21,303 nt of DNA from UBA2773 sp964458715 (GCA_964458715.1 CAYWJP010000012.1:1-21303), one strand, 5' to 3'. Shown: positions 7,205 to 14,105, counted from the stretch's first letter. Notes: generated by a model from the letters alone, not told the origin. A program made the numbers and translations.

Positions 7205-7258
7205 TTAAATATTTAATATTGAATGAATGTTGGTTATTAATTATTGAGTATTTAAATC
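7205..7258. repeat. Right flank of the four-helix-bundle gene, inverse of the left repeat
   Basis: TTATTGAGTATT (7241-7252) is the exact inverse of 6839-6850, and AATATTGAAT (7216-7225) inverts the ATTCAATATT unit on the left. The repeats begin within a few bases of both ends of the coding region. Confidence 0.55.
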
Positions 7259-7262
7259 CCTA

Positions 7263-9515
7263 TTAATTTATATTTCCATCTTCTTTTATCTGTCCTAGGC
7301 TAACCGAAAAAACTTTTGAATATCCGCCAGAGTCCATAGTAATTCCATACAAAATATCGGCGATTCTCATAACTTCTCGACTATGAGTAGCCAGAATAAA
7401 CTGAGTTTTGTGAGAGAGTTTTTTCAAAATTTTGCTAAACCGCTCAGCATTGGCTTCATCCAAATTAGCCTCTATTTCATCTAGAAAAGCAAAAGGAGGA
7501 GGATTATGAGAAATTAAAGCGAATAACAAAGCAATGGAGGTTAAAGTTCGCTCTCCACCGGAAAGCATATTTAAATTATTAATTCGTTTACCAGGAGGAT
7601 TGACTTTAATATCGATTCCATATTCAATCACTTCCTCTGTTTCTTCTTCGCTTTCATCTGCAAGTTCATCCACTAATTTTCTTTTTTCAATTTTAATTTT
7701 TTCTAATTTAGCCGTTCCTCCAGAGAACATCAATTTAAAATAAATCGTAAATTCTTTGTTAATAGCCAAAAAAGCCTGGTTCAATCTTTTTTTAATAGTC
7801 CTATCCATCTCAAAAATTACACTTCCTAAATCAGTCAAAGTTAACTTCAAATCTTTAGACTCTTTTTCAAGAAAATCATACTTCTCTTGAAGCTCTTTAT
7901 ATTCAGCTACTACGGTAACATCAATTTCTTTGACTTGCTCTAACTGCCAATTGAGTCTTTCGATAATCATTCTTAAATTTTCAGCACTTTCTCGACAAGA
8001 GACCTTTCTAAAATCATCGATTTTGCTCTTGAAGATATTCGGAATATCTTTTTCAACCTCTTCCCGTTCTTGCTCTAATTTAACTTTCTCTAGCTTCAAA
8101 TGCTGATTATATTTGTCAGCTTTTTCTATCTCAAATTGCTCTCTTCTTAGCTGATCCTTAAGTTCTACTCGCGCTTCTTGTTTTTGCCGATTTTCTTGAT
8201 TAATTTTTTCAATTTCTTGTTTTTTTTCGGTTATTTTTCGCCGACATTCATCGATTTCGACTAAATTTAATTCGGCTATTTTTTTAATTTGGTTTAACTC
8301 CTTAAGCATTTCCTGTTTTTTACTTTCAATTTCTTTTCCTGCTCCTGTCTCCCCGGCAGGTAAATTCTTTTTAATAGTTTCACCCGCTTGAATATCTTTA
8401 ACTAATTCTTTTATTTGATTTATTAAATTGGCCGTTATTGGTTTTCCTTTTAATTGATCTAACTCTTTTTTAAAATTATCTAGTTTGGATAAAATATAAA
8501 TTTTATCAACCGCAATAATTTCTTCTTTGTCTAGTTGTTCAATTTTTTCCTGCAATGATTTTAATTCAATTTCTTTTTTAAAACCAATTCGTTCTAATTC
8601 ATAGCGCTGCTCTTCTAAAATTTTATTTTCTTTTTCTATGACTTTAATTTTTTTATGCTGAATTTCTAGCGAAACCTCATTACTTTCCTCAAGTTTCTTT
8701 TGAATTTCTTTTATTAACTCTTGTCCAATCGACATTTGACTTTTAATTCCATTTATTTCTAAATCATTTTTTTGTTGTTTTTTTTCAATTTCATTTAATC
8801 TAACAGCGAAATATTGCTGCCTCTTCCTAGCTAATTCCTCTCGAGTTTTCTGACTTTTTTCAATCTTTCGACTTTGACTTTTAAGAATTCTCAATTCTGG
8901 TTCAATTTCTCGCATCAAAGAAGCCGCTTTTTCAAGATTATTTTTAGTCTTCTTTATTCTTTTGACACTTTTATTTTTTTTAAGCTGAAATTCTTTAACT
9001 CCGGCAGCGTCTTCCAAAAAACCCATTCGATCTTGTGGACTAGCCAAAAGAATCTGATCGGTCATTCCCTGATTAACAATTGTATAACTACCGTGTCCAA
9101 CTCCAGCTTTAGAAAGTAAATCAATCAAATCAAATAAAGCCACTTTACTATTATTAATCAAATAGTGATTTTCTCCATCTCGATAAACTTTTCTAGTAAT
9201 TATCACTTGATCATAATCAATGTCAAATTGTTTGCTAGTATTATCAAAAAAAACTGAAACCTGGGCACACCCTAATTGAGCTTTAACAGCAGAACCCGCA
9301 AAAATAACATCTTCTTTTTTATTGCCACGCAAATTTTTAATTGATTTTTCTCCAATTACCCATCGCAAAGCATCAGAAACATTTGATTTCCCGCTACCGT
9401 TTGGACCAACCACACAAGTGATTCCATTTGAAGAATTATTTTCATCCGAAAAATCCAAAATTGTTTTTTTGGCAAAAGACTTGAAACCTGATATTTCTAT
9501 TTTTTCTACAAACAT
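7263..9515 (-). CDS. smc: SMC-type chromosome segregation ATPase, short form without a recognisable hinge
   Basis: The 750-residue protein has an SMC N-terminal head: IEISGFKSF, Walker A GPNGSGKSN (37-45), ALRWVIGE and a Q-loop region ending VNQGMTDQILLASPQDR. The C-terminal head has LSGGERTLTSIALLFAL (651-667), Walker B FAFLDEIEANLDEAN with D679/E680, and the H-loop ATHSREVM. Between them are two long charged coiled coils (about 170-345 and 400-560). Bacterial SMC is usually near 1,150-1,200 residues, with a globular hinge in the middle. Here the midpoint (about 350-395) holds only a short helix and a Gly/Pro-rich turn NLPAGETGAGKE. It lies downstream of rnc, the order seen in many bacteria. 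The head would compact or segregate DNA; how dimers form is unclear. Confidence 0.9.
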   Translation of the reverse strand: MFVEKIEISGFKSFAKKTILDFSDENNSSNGITCVVGPNGSGKSNVSDALRWVIGEKSIKNLRGNKKEDVIFAGSAVKAQLGCAQVSVFFDNTSKQFDIDYDQVIITRKVYRDGENHYLINNSKVALFDLIDLLSKAGVGHGSYTIVNQGMTDQILLASPQDRMGFLEDAAGVKEFQLKKNKSVKRIKKTKNNLEKAASLMREIEPELRILKSQSRKIEKSQKTREELARKRQQYFAVRLNEIEKKQQKNDLEINGIKSQMSIGQELIKEIQKKLEESNEVSLEIQHKKIKVIEKENKILEEQRYELERIGFKKEIELKSLQEKIEQLDKEEIIAVDKIYILSKLDNFKKELDQLKGKPITANLINQIKELVKDIQAGETIKKNLPAGETGAGKEIESKKQEMLKELNQIKKIAELNLVEIDECRRKITEKKQEIEKINQENRQKQEARVELKDQLRREQFEIEKADKYNQHLKLEKVKLEQEREEVEKDIPNIFKSKIDDFRKVSCRESAENLRMIIERLNWQLEQVKEIDVTVVAEYKELQEKYDFLEKESKDLKLTLTDLGSVIFEMDRTIKKRLNQAFLAINKEFTIYFKLMFSGGTAKLEKIKIEKRKLVDELADESEEETEEVIEYGIDIKVNPPGKRINNLNMLSGGERTLTSIALLFALISHNPPPFAFLDEIEANLDEANAERFSKILKKLSHKTQFILATHSREVMRIADILYGITMDSGGYSKVFSVSLGQIKEDGNIN

Positions 9516-9530
9516 GGAATTAATTTCAAA

Positions 9531-9573
9531 TTTTGAATTTTGAATTTTGAATCAATTTTGAATTTTGAATTTT
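9531..9573. repeat. TTTTGAA tandem repeat upstream of smc
   Basis: About six units of TTTTGAA, with one ATCAA interruption, lie between the smc start codon and the hairpin element after rnc. No clear promoter or ribosome-binding site can be read in it. Confidence 0.65.
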
Positions 9574-9596
9574 ATAATTTTTAAAAAATATCATTT

Positions 9597-9717
9597 AGGG
9601 TTTGAAATTTTGAATGCAATTCGAGGCGAAATTGAGGATTTCGGCGAAGCTCACTAAATGGTGCGGCGAACCGGAACCGGAAATTTCAACGAAGAAGTGC
9701 ACCAAAATTAAAACCCT
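9597..9717 (-). repeat. 120-nt hairpin element, copy A, abutting the rnc stop codon
   Basis: The ends AGGGTTTGAAATTTTG (9597-9612) and CAAAATTAAAACCCT (9703-9717) form a 7+7 bp stem with a small internal loop. The interior is GC-richer, with direct repeats GGCGAA flanking a small hairpin (CAC...GTG near 9651-9663). A related element with the same end design lies after nrdD. The element starts 4 nt after the rnc stop on the minus strand and is followed there by a T-rich stretch, so it could act as a terminator or mRNA 3' end. Confidence 0.65.
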
Positions 9718-9721
9718 CTCG

Positions 9722-10417
9722 TTATTTCCAGTCTTTAGCGATAAGACCATTCTGAGCTGCGTTACGCTGAGCTTCCTGCTTCGACTCTCCCTCTCCCTCC
9801 GCTACTTTCTCTTCTTTCAAATAAACCGCTATCAAAAATTTCTTGTCGTGATCTGGCCCCCATTCTTTTACTAATTCATAATGAGGAGTAACCTGTTCAA
9901 TTTCTTGGGCTTTTTCTTGAAAATAACTTTTAGGATCAAGATAGGTTTTGTGCTTAATAATTTCCGAGAGTTTGGAAATAATATAGGTATTAATAAATTT
10001 ATCCACTTCTGCAAAACCCTTGTCTAAATAAATGCTTCCAATCAAGGCCTCCATGGCATTGGCTAAAATATAATTTCGAGCCTTTCCAGTGTCTTTTTTT
10101 TCTCCCTTAGACATTAAAATAAAATCGTCTAAATTAATTTCCTTAGCGATTGAAGCTAACATTTCTCCATTAACTAGAGCAGCTCGCCAACTAGTTAAAT
10201 CGCCCTCTTGATTATCATGATTTTTAAAAAGATAATCAGTAACTGACAATTCTAAAACTGCGTCTCCTAAAAATTCTAATCTTTCATTATGAGGCAATTC
10301 ATACTGTCGGTTTTCATTTAAATAAGACCGATGAGTTAGTGCTTCTCGTAAATGATTAAAGTCCTTAAAAGATAAGTTTAATTTTTTTGTCAAATCTTTT
10401 AGTCCTTGATTTTCCAT
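9722..10417 (-). CDS. rnc: Ribonuclease III
   Basis: This is an endonuclease for double-stranded RNA, acting in rRNA and mRNA processing. The catalytic domain has the signature NERLEFLGDAVLEL (44-57), with E48 and D51/D52-region acids, and the second acidic site ILANAMEALIGSIYLD (117-132). There the usual LAD aspartate is Asn120 while Glu123 is kept. A C-terminal double-stranded-RNA-binding domain begins at about residue 157 (DPKSYFQEKAQE) and ends in the typical KQEAQRNAAQNGL. The ATG at 10417 (231 residues) is preferred over a TTG ten codons upstream because it gives the normal family length; neither has a good Shine-Dalgarno. It precedes smc, a widely conserved gene order. Confidence 0.95.
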   Translation of the reverse strand: MENQGLKDLTKKLNLSFKDFNHLREALTHRSYLNENRQYELPHNERLEFLGDAVLELSVTDYLFKNHDNQEGDLTSWRAALVNGEMLASIAKEINLDDFILMSKGEKKDTGKARNYILANAMEALIGSIYLDKGFAEVDKFINTYIISKLSEIIKHKTYLDPKSYFQEKAQEIEQVTPHYELVKEWGPDHDKKFLIAVYLKEEKVAEGEGESKQEAQRNAAQNGLIAKDWK

Positions 10418-10520
10418 AAAACTAACTTTAATAATAAAACTAGACAAATTACTTGCCTTGCAATTATGTTAGCACATTTTTACTTATTTGGAATATCTTT
10501 TTAGTATTTTTCGTTATTTA

Positions 10521-10549
10521 TTGACAATAGCCCTTTATTTTATTAGAAT
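10521..10549 (+). promoter_or_regulatory. Sigma70-type promoter for the 73-aa orphan gene
   Basis: TTGACA (10521-10526) and TAGAAT (10544-10549) are separated by exactly 17 nt. This is one of the best promoter matches in the window and lies about 40 nt before the start codon. Confidence 0.8.
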
Positions 10550-10586
10550 ATAATGAAAATTAAAATATTTTGGAGGGCAGGTATCT

Positions 10587-10808
10587 ATGAAAAATAAAAA
10601 TGATGGGGATAAGATTATTCAAATTAGAACAAATGCTTCTGACAGAAAAAATTTAGAAAAAGCGATGAAAGTCGTTGGAGCAACAACAATGTCAGCAGGA
10701 TATAGGTCATCAGCTGGCTTAGTTGCCAAATTACAAAAATACTTAAACAAAGACGGAAGCTTAACTGTCTTTCAAAATGAACAAAAGACTACATTATTAT
10801 TTTTCTAA
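10587..10808 (+). CDS. Hypothetical small protein, 73 aa, possibly ribbon-helix-helix-like
   Basis: I do not recognise the family. The N-terminal half reads like a ribbon-helix-helix DNA-binding unit: a strand KIIQIRTN (9-16), a helix starting at ASDRKNLEKAMKVVGA (17-32), a turn with TTMSAGY, and a second helix SSAGLVAKLQKYL (41-53). This is a weak structural inference; the strand carries alternating polar residues, but no close family motif is visible. It is clearly set up for expression: a consensus promoter, and a Shine-Dalgarno GGAGGG (10572-10577) 9 nt before the ATG. It is followed directly by a strong convergent terminator. It is divergent from rnc and convergent with the nrdR-nrdD operon. 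Confidence 0.75.
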   Translation: MKNKNDGDKIIQIRTNASDRKNLEKAMKVVGATTMSAGYRSSAGLVAKLQKYLNKDGSLTVFQNEQKTTLLFF

Positions 10809-10813
10809 TAAGC

Positions 10814-10842
10814 AAAAACCCCGGATCAACAGATCCGGGGTT
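10814..10842. terminator. Strong terminator closing the nrdR-nrdD operon (and the 73-aa gene)
   Basis: AACCCCGGATC (10817-10827) and GATCCGGGGTT (10832-10842) form a perfect 11-bp stem with loop AACA. On the minus strand it is followed by T5 (complement of 10814-10818), so it is a canonical terminator for the operon. The plus strand has no U-tract after it, but the stem is stable enough to block converging transcription. Confidence 0.9.
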
Positions 10843-10859
10843 CAATCTATTCAGAACTT

Positions 10860-11096
10860 TTAGACTTTGAAGGTTTTTCGATCACAAAATTCGGCAGTTT
10901 TGCCAACGTTCCACTGCTGAACCGGTCGAATATAACCAACTATTCTAGAATAAACTTCTGTTCCCACTCGCTGATTAGTGCAGTTCTCACATCGATAGGC
11001 TTTTTCTTTCTTCCAAAAGCTGACATTAGCGTCACCCACTTGAATTTTTTCTCCACATTCCACACAACAAGTATCTTTTGGTATTGATTTTGTCAT
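10860..11096 (-). CDS. Stand-alone NrdD-type glycyl radical domain protein, 78 aa
   Basis: Residues 1-40 carry four paired cysteines (C11/C14 and C36/C39, plus C10) that could bind zinc, like the zinc site beside the radical domain in NrdD. Residues 47-78 carry a full NrdD glycyl-radical motif: SRIVGYIRPVQQWN with the radical glycine at G54, then GKTAEF and a C-terminal DRKTFKV. This tail matches the last 32 residues of the full-length NrdD encoded upstream at 29 positions. Sixteen of the 29 shared residues use different codons, so the match is held by selection and is not a recent copy. It is the third gene of the nrdR-nrdD operon, before the terminator. By analogy with GrcA/YfiD, which replaces the damaged radical domain of pyruvate formate-lyase, it may repair or activate NrdD; this is inference. 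Confidence 0.88.
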   Translation of the reverse strand: MTKSIPKDTCCVECGEKIQVGDANVSFWKKEKAYRCENCTNQRVGTEVYSRIVGYIRPVQQWNVGKTAEFCDRKTFKV

Positions 11097-11205
11097 TTTT
11101 TTTCAAACTATTACCTGGGATTAATGCCAGAAAATAATCTTTTATTAATTTTTATTTTATATTAAATTTTTTAATTTGTTTCAATGTTCTTGGCCATGCA
11201 GATTT

Positions 11206-11325
11206 AGGATTTGAAATTTTGAGAGTAGTTCGCGAAGAATCCGAGCACCGAGCGAGGCGTATTAAATAATACAGCGAGCGAGTGGCACAGGAATCGACAA
11301 AGAAATGCTCCAAAATTAAAATCCT
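11206..11325 (-). repeat. 120-nt hairpin element, copy B, abutting the nrdD stop codon
   Basis: The ends AGGATTTGAAATTTTG (11206-11221) and CAAAATTAAAATCCT (11311-11325) form the same stem as copy A, but with an A-T pair where copy A has G-C, so both sides changed together. The interior holds direct GCGAG repeats around the small palindrome GTATTAAATAATAC. It begins 1 nt after the nrdD stop on the minus strand and occupies half of the spacer before the glycyl-radical-domain gene. No U-tract follows, so read-through or RNA processing is more likely than termination. Confidence 0.65.
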
Positions 11326-11326
11326 T

Positions 11327-13489
11327 CTAGACCTTAAATTCTTTTCGGTCTGAAAATTCTGCCGACTTGCCTACATTCCACTGTTGAACTGGTCTAATAT
11401 ACCCCACAATCCTCGAATAAACCTCACAATCTTGTTCTATCAAACACTTCGGACATTGCTTATGTTCTCCATTTAAATATCCATGAATTGGACAAACACT
11501 GAAAGTCGGAGAAAGCGTAAAATAAGGCATTTTATAACCATGCGCAATCTTCTTAACAAAAGATTTTACAGTCTTAATATCGTGAATTCGTTCTCCCAAA
11601 AAAGTGTGAAAAACTGTTCCTCCTGTATATTTAGTCTGTAAATTATCCTGAAGATCCATCGCTTCATAGGCATCATCAGAAAAACCAACGGGTAGCTGAG
11701 AAGAATTGGTGTAATAAGGAGCAGGATTATCATTATTAGCGTCACAATTAGCAAAAATCATTTTAGGAAATCGTTTTTTATCTTTAAGGGCCAACCGATA
11801 ACTAGTTCCCTCGGCAGGAGTAGCTTCTAGATTATACAAACTACCAGTTTCTTTTTGATAATCTACCATTTTTTCTCGCATAAAATCTAGGATTTCTTCG
11901 GCCAATTTAACCCCTTTCTTAGTAGTAATATCAACTCCAATTAAGTTTAACAAAGCTTCATTCATTCCGATTGTTCCAATAGTAGAAAAATGATTTCCCC
12001 AATAAGTTCCTCTTCTTTTATAGATATCTTTTAGATAGAATTTAGAATATGGATAAAGTCCTGATTGAGTAAATCCTTCGATAGTTTTTCTCTTAATTTC
12101 CAAACTTTCCTTAGCAATATCCATTAATTTACCTAGTCGTTTTAAGAAATCTTTTTTGTCTTTAGCCAGATAACCAATTCGAGGTAGATTAATAGTCACT
12201 ACTCCGATTGAACCTGTTAATGGAGCAGCACCAAACAATCCTCCCATTCGTTTATGTAATTCTCGATTATCCAATCGAAGCCGACAACACATTGACCGAG
12301 CATCTTCAGGATCCATATCGGAATTTACAAAATTAGCAAAATAAGGAATTCCATATTTAGCCGTCATTTGCCAAACTTTGTCTAGATTTTTATCATCCCA
12401 ATCAAAGTTTTTAGTAATATTGTAAGTTGGAATAGGAAAAGTAAAAACTCGTCCAGTAGCATCTCCTTCGCTCATCACTTCTGCAAAAGCCTGGTTAATC
12501 ATATTCATTTCATTTTTGAATTCCCCGTAAGTTTCTTTTTGTGGTTTTCCACCAATGATAATGTTCTGGTCTTTGAACATTTTTGGACAATTCAAGTCCA
12601 TAGTGATGTTAGTGAATGGAGTTTGAAATCCCACCCGAGTTGGAACATTTAAATTAAAAACAAATTCCTGCATCGCCTGTTTAACCGCTTTATAATCTAA
12701 TTTGTCATATTTTACAAAAGGAGCCAGTAAGGTATCGAAATTGGACACTGCTTGAGCCCCAGCCGTTTCTCCCTGCGTAGTGCAAAAGAAGTTCACTAAC
12801 TGCCCCAAAGCTGGTCGTAGATGCTTAGGTGGTTTACAAGAGACTTTTCCTGATACTCCGGTAAAGCCTTGAGTTAATAAATCTTGTAAATCCCAACCGC
12901 AACAATAAGAAGCAATTTTATCTAAATCGTGAATATGCAAATCCCCTCCTTCATGAGTTCGTTTAATTGATTTAGGATAAACTCTTTCTACCCAATACTT
13001 GCTACTAACAATTGAGGAAATATAGTTATTTAATCCCTGCAAAGAATAAGCCATATTGGAATTTTCTTTAACTTGCCAATCTATTTCTCCTAGGTATTTA
13101 TCTACTAAATCGACTGCTTCATCTAAGGATTTTTCCGTGTTTCGCAATTTGCTTCGTTGGTCTCGATAAAGAATATAGGCTTTGGCAGTTTTTTCAAAAT
13201 CCAAAATCATCAAAACCTGCTCAATTACATCTTGAACTTCTTCGATATTAGGAATATATCCCGGTCGAGCTTTTTTTGACAGCATTTTAACCGCTTTTTT
13301 GGTAACATTATCGGCTGCTTTTAAACTTCCCTCACCAACTTCCTTAAAAGCTTTATATACTGCTTCTTTGATTTTCTTTTTATCAAAATCAACAATGGAA
13401 CCGTTTCGTTTGATAATTTTTTCAATAGTTTTCTTTTTTCTAGATGATAGCTTGATTTTTTTTGTCCCCGTTTTGTTTTGTTTTTTCAT
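11327..13489 (-). CDS. nrdD: Anaerobic (class III) ribonucleoside-triphosphate reductase
   Basis: This glycyl radical enzyme reduces ribonucleotides to deoxyribonucleotides without oxygen. An N-terminal ATP-cone spans about 24-116 (IIKRNGSIVDFDKKKI and following), the allosteric activity site. The core has GGDLHIHDLD (181-190), the cysteine pair YCCGWDL (C196/C197), MCCRLRLDNRE, and NLEATPAEGTSYR. A zinc site follows (C666 and H669 in CPIHGY; C679 and C682 in CPKC), then the glycyl radical motif SRIVGYIRPVQQWN with G696. The ATG at 13489 (720 residues) is preferred because AGGGGA lies about 11 nt upstream; a GTG 15 codons earlier is possible. No activase gene (nrdG) lies in this window. It follows nrdR and precedes the stand-alone radical-domain gene. 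Confidence 0.97.
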   Translation of the reverse strand: MKKQNKTGTKKIKLSSRKKKTIEKIIKRNGSIVDFDKKKIKEAVYKAFKEVGEGSLKAADNVTKKAVKMLSKKARPGYIPNIEEVQDVIEQVLMILDFEKTAKAYILYRDQRSKLRNTEKSLDEAVDLVDKYLGEIDWQVKENSNMAYSLQGLNNYISSIVSSKYWVERVYPKSIKRTHEGGDLHIHDLDKIASYCCGWDLQDLLTQGFTGVSGKVSCKPPKHLRPALGQLVNFFCTTQGETAGAQAVSNFDTLLAPFVKYDKLDYKAVKQAMQEFVFNLNVPTRVGFQTPFTNITMDLNCPKMFKDQNIIIGGKPQKETYGEFKNEMNMINQAFAEVMSEGDATGRVFTFPIPTYNITKNFDWDDKNLDKVWQMTAKYGIPYFANFVNSDMDPEDARSMCCRLRLDNRELHKRMGGLFGAAPLTGSIGVVTINLPRIGYLAKDKKDFLKRLGKLMDIAKESLEIKRKTIEGFTQSGLYPYSKFYLKDIYKRRGTYWGNHFSTIGTIGMNEALLNLIGVDITTKKGVKLAEEILDFMREKMVDYQKETGSLYNLEATPAEGTSYRLALKDKKRFPKMIFANCDANNDNPAPYYTNSSQLPVGFSDDAYEAMDLQDNLQTKYTGGTVFHTFLGERIHDIKTVKSFVKKIAHGYKMPYFTLSPTFSVCPIHGYLNGEHKQCPKCLIEQDCEVYSRIVGYIRPVQQWNVGKSAEFSDRKEFKV

Positions 13490-13545
13490 TTTTCTTTGGT
13501 CCCCTGTTAAATTTTTAATTAATACCTCAAACACATTTTTAAATA

Positions 13546-13998
13546 CTAATTGTTTTTTTCCATCTTGTGAAGCTCTTTTATGAATCGGCCTCCACTGCCA
13601 AAAGATTTAAACACTGAAGCGAATCTCAAATAAGCCACTTCATCTCTTTTTTTCAAATTTTCTAAAATAGCGTTTCCTATCTTTTTAGAAGTAATCTCTG
13701 TTTTTCCTCCACAATTTATTTCTGCCTCAACTTCATCGACCAATTGTCTTAATTCTTCCCCTTCAATTCTTTTATTGGTCGCCAGCCTAATACTTTCTTC
13801 CATTTTTTCTCGATTATAGGCCTCTTTTCCTCCATCCCGCTTGATTACTATTCGACCTAGAACTTCGACTTGTTCATAGGTAGAAAATCGAGCCTGACAT
13901 TTTTCACACTCCCTTCTTCGCCGAATTGTTTTATTTTCGTTGGTATCTCTTGAGTCAATTACTCTGGTTTCAATGTGATTGCAAAAAGGACACTTCAT
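13546..13998 (-). CDS. nrdR: Transcriptional repressor NrdR
   Basis: NrdR is an ATP/dATP-sensing repressor of ribonucleotide reductase genes. An N-terminal zinc ribbon has C3/C6 (MKCPFC) and C31/C34 (CEKC), with the family's VIDSRDT and the RRRREC basic stretch between. An ATP-cone starts at about residue 48 (RIVIKRDGGKEAYNREKM) and ends near 138, with VAYLRFASVFKSF at its end. The length of 150 is normal. An NrdR box lies about 40 nt before the ATG, so the gene is probably autoregulated, and the nrdD gene 56 nt downstream would be in the same transcript. There is no Shine-Dalgarno sequence. Confidence 0.97.
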   Translation of the reverse strand: MKCPFCNHIETRVIDSRDTNENKTIRRRRECEKCQARFSTYEQVEVLGRIVIKRDGGKEAYNREKMEESIRLATNKRIEGEELRQLVDEVEAEINCGGKTEITSKKIGNAILENLKKRDEVAYLRFASVFKSFGSGGRFIKELHKMEKNN

Positions 13999-14038
13999 AT
14001 TTTTAATTTTCTATTAATTTTTTATTTTCTGGCTAAAA

Positions 14039-14054
14039 ACACTATATGTTGTGT
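14039..14054. promoter_or_regulatory. NrdR box upstream of nrdR-nrdD
   Basis: ACACTATATGTTGTGT is a near-perfect 16-bp NrdR operator (pattern ACAC-WATATNT-GTGT, palindromic ends). It lies between the likely promoter and the nrdR start. NrdR usually binds two boxes; a partial second site sharing ACTATA is at 14067-14082, but its spacing (28 bp) and right half are poor. Confidence 0.8.
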
Positions 14055-14076
14055 TTAATTTAGTAGCGACTATACT

Positions 14077-14105
14077 AGTTTAATTTCTATTAAAAATATT
14101 GTCAA
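14077..14105 (-). promoter_or_regulatory. Likely promoter of the nrdR operon
   Basis: On the minus strand TTGACA (14105-14100) is a perfect -35. With a 17-nt spacer the -10 would be TAAACT (14082-14077), 4 of 6 matches. The NrdR box then falls just downstream of the start point, where a repressor would block transcription. Confidence 0.5.

Noticed and set aside
5087..9573. CRISPR array or phage attachment sites from the repeats
   Set aside because: The repeats are contiguous 7-nt units without spacers, and no cas, integrase or phage gene is present.
9614..9874. Plus-strand open frame of 86 codons over the hairpin element and the rnc 3' end
   Set aside because: It is antisense to RNase III and to the structured element, with no RBS and no family resemblance.
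11097..11205. Split nrdD: the 78-aa frame as the broken C-terminus of the reductase
   Set aside because: The upstream nrdD has its own complete zinc site and glycyl tail, so the small gene is an additional copy and not a fragment.
14067..14082. Second NrdR box
   Set aside because: Only the left half (ACTATA) matches, and the 28-bp offset does not fit the usual helical spacing, so I list only the first box.
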